Origin: CAYXOX01 sp964466745 | GTDB lineage: Bacteria > Pseudomonadota > Alphaproteobacteria > Rhodobacterales > Rhodobacteraceae | Direction of reading: 5' to 3' | Assembly: GCA_964466745.1 (NCBI GenBank) | Contig: CAYXOX010000119.1 | Span: forward strand, 1 to 9,732 | DNA length: 9,732 nucleotides | Shown here: positions 5,572 to 9,732 of the stretch, in pieces | Position numbering within the stretch: the stretch's first letter is position 1 | Layout of the letters: each line of letters begins with the position of its first letter | Position numbers and translations under genes: made by a program | The notes under the pieces: model-generated | Told to the model about the DNA's origin: nothing | The model's input: only the letters and a program-made list of their open reading frames with translations | Database searches by the model: none

Positions 5572-7752
5572 TCAGGCGATGATCTCCACGTCGAAGGTGG
5601 GCAAGGTGTCCACCGCGACGCCGGAAAGCGTGAGGAAGGTATCGATCACATCCAGTTCTGCGCTGGACGGTCCGCCAGGCGCAGCCGGCTCCTCGTGAAC
5701 GAGTGCAAGAGCGGTGTCTCCGCCGGTCGTCTGGTAGGCCACGATGAGCGTATCGCCACCGAGATCTCCGGCCGCGAGAGTGAAGCCCCGCCCGTTACCT
5801 GTATCCTGCAGGTCGGCCAGCACCGCCGCTTCGTTGGCGTAGGTGACGCCCGTCAGCAGCAGGATGTCCCCGCTGTTGAGGGTCTCGTTGGCCTCGTCGA
5901 TGGTGGCGAAGGTGATCGGTGCGAGGTCGGAGGTCGTATCCACCGCCGCGTCTCCGCCTGTGATCAGGCCGGTGAAGCGCTCCGCGAGCGTCGAGAGGCT
6001 GAGCTGCAGGATATCCCCGCTCGAGAAATCGTTGATCTGCACCGCGGCGAAGTTGGTGCCCGAGGTGTAGTTGGCGCCGCCGGAGTAGTCCTCCATCGTG
6101 AAGAGGTCCGCTCCGGGGCCGCCGGTCATCTCGTCGGCGGCATCCACGTCGAAGACGAACTGGTCGCCTCCGCCGCCCCCCGTGAGATCCGACGCGATGC
6201 CGTCGTTCATCAGGAACCGGTCCGCGGCCGAACCGCCGATGAATTCGCTGTTGGTCGTCTCGCTGCCATTGAACTCGATGGGCGCGCTCATGCCGCTCGC
6301 ATCCACGATATCGGCGCGGATGTCCCCGCCCACAATCACCTCGGCATCGCCCGAGAAGAACACGCGCTGCACCCCGTTGATGGCGAGGGTGATGTCGTCG
6401 TCGATCTCGATCAGGCTGGTCTCGCCCGGATCGGACCGGACCTCGAAGCGCAGCGTCTCCACGTCGGTGGCGAGGATGGTGTCGCGGATATCGGCATCCG
6501 CCCCGTCGAGGATGAGCGTCACCTCGTCGCTCGCGCCGTCGGGGTCGATGGAGATCGTGAGGATGCCCGTCGTCTCGTCGCCGAGTGTCACCTCGTCGCC
6601 GCTGCTCAGGGTCAGCTCCACCGGCCCGTCGATTCCGCCGAGAAGCGCGATGGTGTTAAGCTGCGCGAAGAGCGTGAGATCGAGATCGGCGGTCAGCGGA
6701 TCGTCGGCCTCGACCTCGACGCTGGCGAAGTTCGTCACGTTGGAGGGGTTGTTGATCGCCGCAAGCGAGCTTGCGCCCACGATGAGCGTGTTCGTGCCCC
6801 CGCCGCCGTTCACCGTATCGGTGTCGTCGAACCCGTCGCCGAGAAAGAGCGTCACGTCGCCCGGGCCGCCCTGGAAATCGAGCGTGCCGGGGTTCGTCTG
6901 CGTCAGCGCCAGGTCGCCGGTCAGCGCGGTGGCGTTGATCGTCTGCATCGCGCTGGGCAGGTTCCCGAGGATCATCAGGTCGCGGGCGCCGTCGAGAACG
7001 AGCGACGTGGCGCCTGGCGCGAAGAGGCCGGTGATCATGTTGGGCACCGGCCCTTCGGAAACGAGATCCACGATCTCGATGCCGGGATCGAGGGAGATGT
7101 CGCCCGAGGTGTGTGCCGTCAGCAGGATATCCTGGCGCGTCGCGCCGCCGATCACCGCCGCCTCGATGTAGTCGATGGACACGTCCTGGGTGTTGCTGGT
7201 CAGTTCGAGGTCGAGCAGCTGGTTGATGTTGATGATGTCGGCGGGGCCCGACATGCCGATCAGTTCCAGCTCCTGCAGCCCCGTCACGGAGATGAAGTTG
7301 AGCAGTTCGCCGCCGGCATCGGCGTCGGTCAGCTCGAAACGTTCGATATCGGTCACCACGGGGGTCGTCGGCTCGGTGTAGCTGGCCTCGAGCACGTCGT
7401 CCCCGTCGCCCCCGTCCAGCTGGTCGGGCGAGTTCAGGGTCTGGAAGCCGCCGTTTGCCGAGAGCGAGCCGTCGAAGAAATCGTCGTTGTTGCCCCCGGT
7501 GAACACGTCCTTCGCGGCGGTCAGGAAGAAGGTCATCGGATCGTCGAGCACCGGGTCGCCGCCCCCGCCTCCGCCGCCGCCGAGGCCACCGCCTCCGCCG
7601 CCTCCGCCGCCGATGTTGCAGGCGGCCAGCGCGAAGGCCGATGTGGTGAGCATCACCCCGCGGGCCGCCGCGCGCATCCTGGCGTCGGTCAGCCTACGGT
7701 CGAAATCCGGCGCCGGGACGCGGGCCGGTTGGGGGTTGAACCCGTTGGTCAT
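5572..7752 (-). CDS. Acidic RTX-like calcium-binding protein, probable type I secretion substrate with a lipobox-like segment
   Basis: A 726-residue protein starting at ATG 7752, with AAGGAG nine bases upstream. Residues 1-33 are polar and Arg-rich. Residues 34-45 (MLTTSAFALAAC) resemble a lipoprotein signal ending in a lipobox, and Cys45 is the only cysteine in the protein. A G9-L-G8 tract follows (48-65). Glycine-aspartate RTX-type motifs occur near 86-95 (GGNNDDFFDG), 113-121 (DGGDGDDVL), 293-310, 506-513 (GGSAADRF), 524-534 (TGGGGGDQFVF) and 543-551 (TGGPGADLF). Between them, beta-strand-rich repeats of Leu/Val/Ile with Asp and Thr suggest a beta solenoid like those of S-layer or large calcium-binding proteins. 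The segment VQINDFSSGDILQLS (571-585) is typical of the region before type I secretion signals, and the C-terminus (TFDVEIIA) is uncharged and hydrophobic as such signals often are. The protein is strongly acidic, with one lysine seen. It lies directly upstream of the transporter genes. Surface layer, adhesin or released calcium-binding protein are all possible; no enzymatic domain is visible. Confidence 0.85.
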   Translation of the reverse strand: MTNGFNPQPARVPAPDFDRRLTDARMRAAARGVMLTTSAFALAACNIGGGGGGGGGLGGGGGGGGDPVLDDPMTFFLTAAKDVFTGGNNDDFFDGSLSANGGFQTLNSPDQLDGGDGDDVLEASYTEPTTPVVTDIERFELTDADAGGELLNFISVTGLQELELIGMSGPADIININQLLDLELTSNTQDVSIDYIEAAVIGGATRQDILLTAHTSGDISLDPGIEIVDLVSEGPVPNMITGLFAPGATSLVLDGARDLMILGNLPSAMQTINATALTGDLALTQTNPGTLDFQGGPGDVTLFLGDGFDDTDTVNGGGGTNTLIVGASSLAAINNPSNVTNFASVEVEADDPLTADLDLTLFAQLNTIALLGGIDGPVELTLSSGDEVTLGDETTGILTISIDPDGASDEVTLILDGADADIRDTILATDVETLRFEVRSDPGETSLIEIDDDITLAINGVQRVFFSGDAEVIVGGDIRADIVDASGMSAPIEFNGSETTNSEFIGGSAADRFLMNDGIASDLTGGGGGDQFVFDVDAADEMTGGPGADLFTMEDYSGGANYTSGTNFAAVQINDFSSGDILQLSLSTLAERFTGLITGGDAAVDTTSDLAPITFATIDEANETLNSGDILLLTGVTYANEAAVLADLQDTGNGRGFTLAAGDLGGDTLIVAYQTTGGDTALALVHEEPAAPGGPSSAELDVIDTFLTLSGVAVDTLPTFDVEIIA
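7558..7611 (-). repeat. GGN trinucleotide tract encoding G9-L-G8
   Basis: Eighteen consecutive codons, all glycine (GGC, GGA, GGT, GGG) except one CTC leucine, directly after the lipobox-like cysteine of the RTX protein. Codon variety breaks perfect repetition, but the sequence is simple enough for slippage in units of three, which would change linker length without breaking the frame. At protein level it is a flexible tether between the N-terminal segment and the RTX body. Confidence 0.9.
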
Positions 7753-7761
7753 CGCTGTCTG

Positions 7762-7767
7762 CTCCTT
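7762..7767 (-). promoter_or_regulatory. Strong ribosome binding site of the RTX gene
   Basis: AAGGAG on the minus strand, nine bases before the ATG at 7752. It is the best Shine-Dalgarno match in the window, in keeping with high expression of an exported protein. Confidence 0.7.
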
Positions 7768-7885
7768 GTCGCGCCGGCTCGCGCGGGTTCACCCCCGCAT
7801 CGTGCCGTCGCCACCGCCTCGTTGTTGGCGCGCCTTTCGTCTGGCGCTTTGCTCTTGGTCGCAAAATGCCGATAGCAGCGCCGCG

Positions 7886-7891
7886 TGTCAA
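7886..7891 (-). promoter_or_regulatory. Perfect -35-like TTGACA box upstream of the RTX gene
   Basis: The minus strand carries TTGACA about 135 bases before the RTX start codon, overlapping the palindrome TCAATTGA (7888-7895). No good -10 box follows at 16-18 bases; the region there reads ATTTTGCG. It is either a weak or activator-dependent promoter, or chance. Confidence 0.25.
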
Positions 7892-7968
7892 TTGAACGCG
7901 CCCTGGAAATGAAAAACCGCATATGGCAAGACCGTTTCCGAAACACGTTGCGCATGGGCAACTCGTGG

Positions 7969-8002
7969 ATCCGGCCCCCGGGGCGGAACCCGGGGGCCGG
8001 AC
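7969..8002. terminator. Fourteen-bp GC-rich hairpin in the dxs/RTX intergenic region
   Basis: 7969-7982 pairs with 7989-8002 over 14 base pairs (13 Watson-Crick plus one that is G-U on the minus-strand RNA and A-C on the plus-strand RNA), with a six-base loop (7983-7988). It is the strongest dyad in the window. It lies about 140 bases beyond the dxs stop and 217 bases before the RTX start. No U-tract follows the stem on the minus strand (GGATCCACGAG), so it is not a classical intrinsic terminator, though GC-rich stems alone may mark transcript ends in such genomes. A smaller centred palindrome, GTTTC-C-GAAAC (7934-7944), lies between it and the TTGACA box. I see no gene in 7753-8143. Confidence 0.4.
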
Positions 8003-8143
8003 ATGTCGGACGAGCGCATTCAGGTTGGAGCAAACCTTCGGGCGTAGCCACAGCGAGGATCCTAGCCCGCCGGACGTTAACAAACCCTGAAACGGCGAAA
8101 ACCCGGGGCTCCGAGCGCAAGGGCCGGCGCCTGGTACTCTGCA

Positions 8144-9732
8144 CTAAACCCGTGCGGAACTGATGCGCGCGACGTCGAGAAGGCCGAGCACCCGCGCTTC
8201 GATCGCCGCAGCGTCGAGCCCGGCCGCCGCATACATCGCCGCCGGGCTGGCCTGGTCGATGAACGTGTCGGGCAGGACCATGGAACGGAACTTGAGCCCG
8301 GTATCGAACGCGCCCGCCTCGGCAAGGCACTGGGCCACATGGCTTCCGAAGCCGCCAATCGCCCCCTCCTCGAGCGTGACGAGCACCTCGTGCTCGCGCG
8401 CCAGCTCAAGCACCATCGCCGTGTCGAGCGGCTTGGCGAAGCGGGCATCTGCCACGGTCGGGGCGATACCGCGTGCTGCCAGCGCCTCGGCTGCCGCCAA
8501 TGCCTCCGCGAGCCGCGTTCCGAAGGAAAGCAGCGCCACCCGGCCCCCCTCGCGCAGGATGCGGCCCCGTCCGATCTCCAGCGGCTCGGCGCGCTCCGGC
8601 ATCTCGCAGCCCACGCCCTCGCCTCGGGGAAAGCGGAACGCGATGGGCCCCTCGTCGTGAGCCGCCGCGGTGGCCACCATGCGCGCCAGCTCCGCCTCGT
8701 CGGCCGCGGCCATCACGGTGAAGCCTGGAAGATTGGAGAGATAGGCGATGTCGAAGGCCCCGGCATGGGTGGCACCGTCGGCGCCCACGAGGCCGGCCCT
8801 GTCGATGGCGAAGCGCACGGGCAGCCGCTGGATCGCCACGTCGTGCACGACCTGGTCGTACCCGCGCTGCAGGAACGTGGAGTAGATGGCGCAGAAGGGT
8901 TTCATCCCGCCCGCGGCAAGCCCGGCGGAGAAGGTCACGGCGTGCTGCTCGGCGATGCCCACATCGAAGCAACGCGGGGCGAAACGCCGTGCGAACTTCG
9001 AAAGGCCGGTGCCGTCGGGCATCGCCGCCGTGACGGCCACGATCCGTTCATCACGCTCCGCCTCGGAGATCAGCGCCTCGGCGAACACGTTCGTATAGCT
9101 CGGCGCGTTTGACGCCGCCTTCTTCTGGGCGCCGGTCAGCACGTCGAACTTGGCCGTTGCGTGGCCACGGTCCTGCGCCTCCTCGGCGGGCGCGTAGCCC
9201 TTGCCCTTCCTCGTGATGGCATGGATCAGGATTGGCCCGTCGGCGCGCGCCTTCACCGTGCGCAGCACGGCGAGCAGTTGCTCCATGTCGTGCCCGTCGA
9301 TCGGTCCGAGATAGGAAAACCCCAGCTCCTCGAAGAGCGTGCCGCCCACCGCCATGTGCTTGAGAAGATCCTTGGCGCGCTTGGCGCCTTCCCGGAAGGG
9401 CGGTGGCAACATCGAGACGGCGCCCTTGGCGGCCGCCTTCAGCTCCTGAAACGGAGCCCCGGCATAAAGCCGGCTGAGATAGGAAGACATCGCCCCCACG
9501 GGCGGCGCGATGCTCATCTCGTTGTCGTTGAGGATCACGATCAGCCGCCGTTTCTCGTGGCCGGCGTTGTTCATCGCCTCGTAGGCCATACCCGCCGAAA
9601 GGGCGCCGTCGCCGATTACGGCGATCGCGTCGCCCAGCCCCTCGGGCGTGCGCCCGCCGAGGTCGCGCGCCACGGCAAAGCCCAGCGCCGCCGAGATGGA
9701 GGTGGAGCTGTGGGCCGCGCCGAAGGGGTCGT
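8144..9732 (-). CDS. dxs: 1-deoxy-D-xylulose-5-phosphate synthase, 5' end outside the window
   Basis: The visible 528 codons are the C-terminal part of a protein usually near 640 residues; about 110 are missing to the right. Dxs condenses pyruvate with glyceraldehyde 3-phosphate, using thiamine diphosphate, in the first step of the MEP isoprenoid pathway, and acts in the cytoplasm. Seen in order: the HSSTSISA motif (from 9712); the thiamine diphosphate/Mg site GDGALSAGMAYEAMNNAG (from 9613); NDNEMSIAPPVGAMS; YLGPIDGHD; the pyrimidine-domain FDVGIAEQHAV with the catalytic Glu (codon 8950-8948); the DRAGLVGADGATHAGAFD segment; the FRFPRGEG phosphate-binding stretch; and a transketolase C-terminal domain with EEGAIGGFGSHV. 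Nothing is missing or broken in the visible part. The reading frame stays open through the GTG at 9673, which is an internal Val codon and not the start. The gene is co-directional with the RTX locus but separated by 391 bases, so a separate transcription unit is likely. Confidence 0.98.
   Translation of the reverse strand, partial: DPFGAAHSSTSISAALGFAVARDLGGRTPEGLGDAIAVIGDGALSAGMAYEAMNNAGHEKRRLIVILNDNEMSIAPPVGAMSSYLSRLYAGAPFQELKAAAKGAVSMLPPPFREGAKRAKDLLKHMAVGGTLFEELGFSYLGPIDGHDMEQLLAVLRTVKARADGPILIHAITRKGKGYAPAEEAQDRGHATAKFDVLTGAQKKAASNAPSYTNVFAEALISEAERDERIVAVTAAMPDGTGLSKFARRFAPRCFDVGIAEQHAVTFSAGLAAGGMKPFCAIYSTFLQRGYDQVVHDVAIQRLPVRFAIDRAGLVGADGATHAGAFDIAYLSNLPGFTVMAAADEAELARMVATAAAHDEGPIAFRFPRGEGVGCEMPERAEPLEIGRGRILREGGRVALLSFGTRLAEALAAAEALAARGIAPTVADARFAKPLDTAMVLELAREHEVLVTLEEGAIGGFGSHVAQCLAEAGAFDTGLKFRSMVLPDTFIDQASPAAMYAAAGLDAAAIEARVLGLLDVARISSARV

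Noticed and set aside
5294..5572. 92-residue minus-strand frame filling the gap between the RTX and ABC genes
   Set aside because: It is Arg and Pro-rich, shows no motif, overlaps the ABC start, and is preceded by no clear ribosome binding site.
5572..7752. LapA-type giant retained adhesin or serralysin-type protease
   Set aside because: Far too short, without tandem adhesin repeats, and no HExxH zinc motif was found; only the RTX and C-terminal features are shared.
5695..7875. 726-residue open frame on the plus strand opposite the RTX gene
   Set aside because: Low-complexity composition mirroring the GC-rich codons of the opposite strand. The minus-strand frame has RTX motifs, a type I style C-terminus and a strong ribosome binding site.
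8060..8140. Intrinsic terminator just after dxs (stem ending near a GGGTTTT run on the minus strand)
   Set aside because: Only a four-bp stem over a long loop can be drawn; too weak to call.
7694..8330. Minus-strand frames of 129 and 193 residues across the dxs/RTX intergenic region
   Set aside because: They run into the dxs 3' end or the RTX 5' end in other frames, pass through the 14-bp hairpin, and have shadow-like composition.

Overview
The window is GC-rich with a strong third-position GC bias, so that long shadow reading frames lie opposite the real genes. It reads like an alphaproteobacterium, most likely a marine or halotolerant member of the Rhodobacteraceae. That placement is an inference from base composition, from Dxs and from the acidic RTX-type protein; no rRNA is present to settle it.

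Layout from left to right. (1) Positions 1-110, minus strand: the first 36 codons of a gene that runs off the left edge. (2) 111-516: a divergent intergenic region with a candidate promoter on each strand and a perfect 7-bp dyad. (3) 517-717, plus strand: a 66-residue protein resembling the DUF6447 family. (4) 718-768: a very GC-rich hairpin between converging genes. (5) 769-7752, minus strand: a type I secretion locus. Transcription runs from the right: a 726-residue acidic RTX-like secreted protein (7752-5572), a LapB/LssB-like ABC transporter (about 5312-3141), a HlyD-family membrane fusion protein (3136-1832), and a membrane-anchored protein of unknown function that starts a few bases after the HlyD stop (1827-769). 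(6) 7753-8143: a 391-bp intergenic region with a 14-bp GC-rich hairpin. (7) 8144-9732, minus strand: most of dxs, 1-deoxy-D-xylulose-5-phosphate synthase, cut by the right edge.

The locus looks like a dedicated exporter and its cargo: the ABC protein and HlyD protein form the inner-membrane part, an outer-membrane TolC-like channel would be supplied from elsewhere, and the upstream RTX protein is the obvious substrate. Three things stand out. The RTX protein has, besides a type I style C-terminus, a lipobox-like segment (ALAAC) holding its only cysteine, followed by a G9-L-G8 tract. The last gene of the operon is an uncharacterised candidate accessory factor. The small DUF6447-like protein and the truncated left gene may belong to the same functional neighbourhood. 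No RNA genes, insertion sequences or CRISPR arrays were seen.
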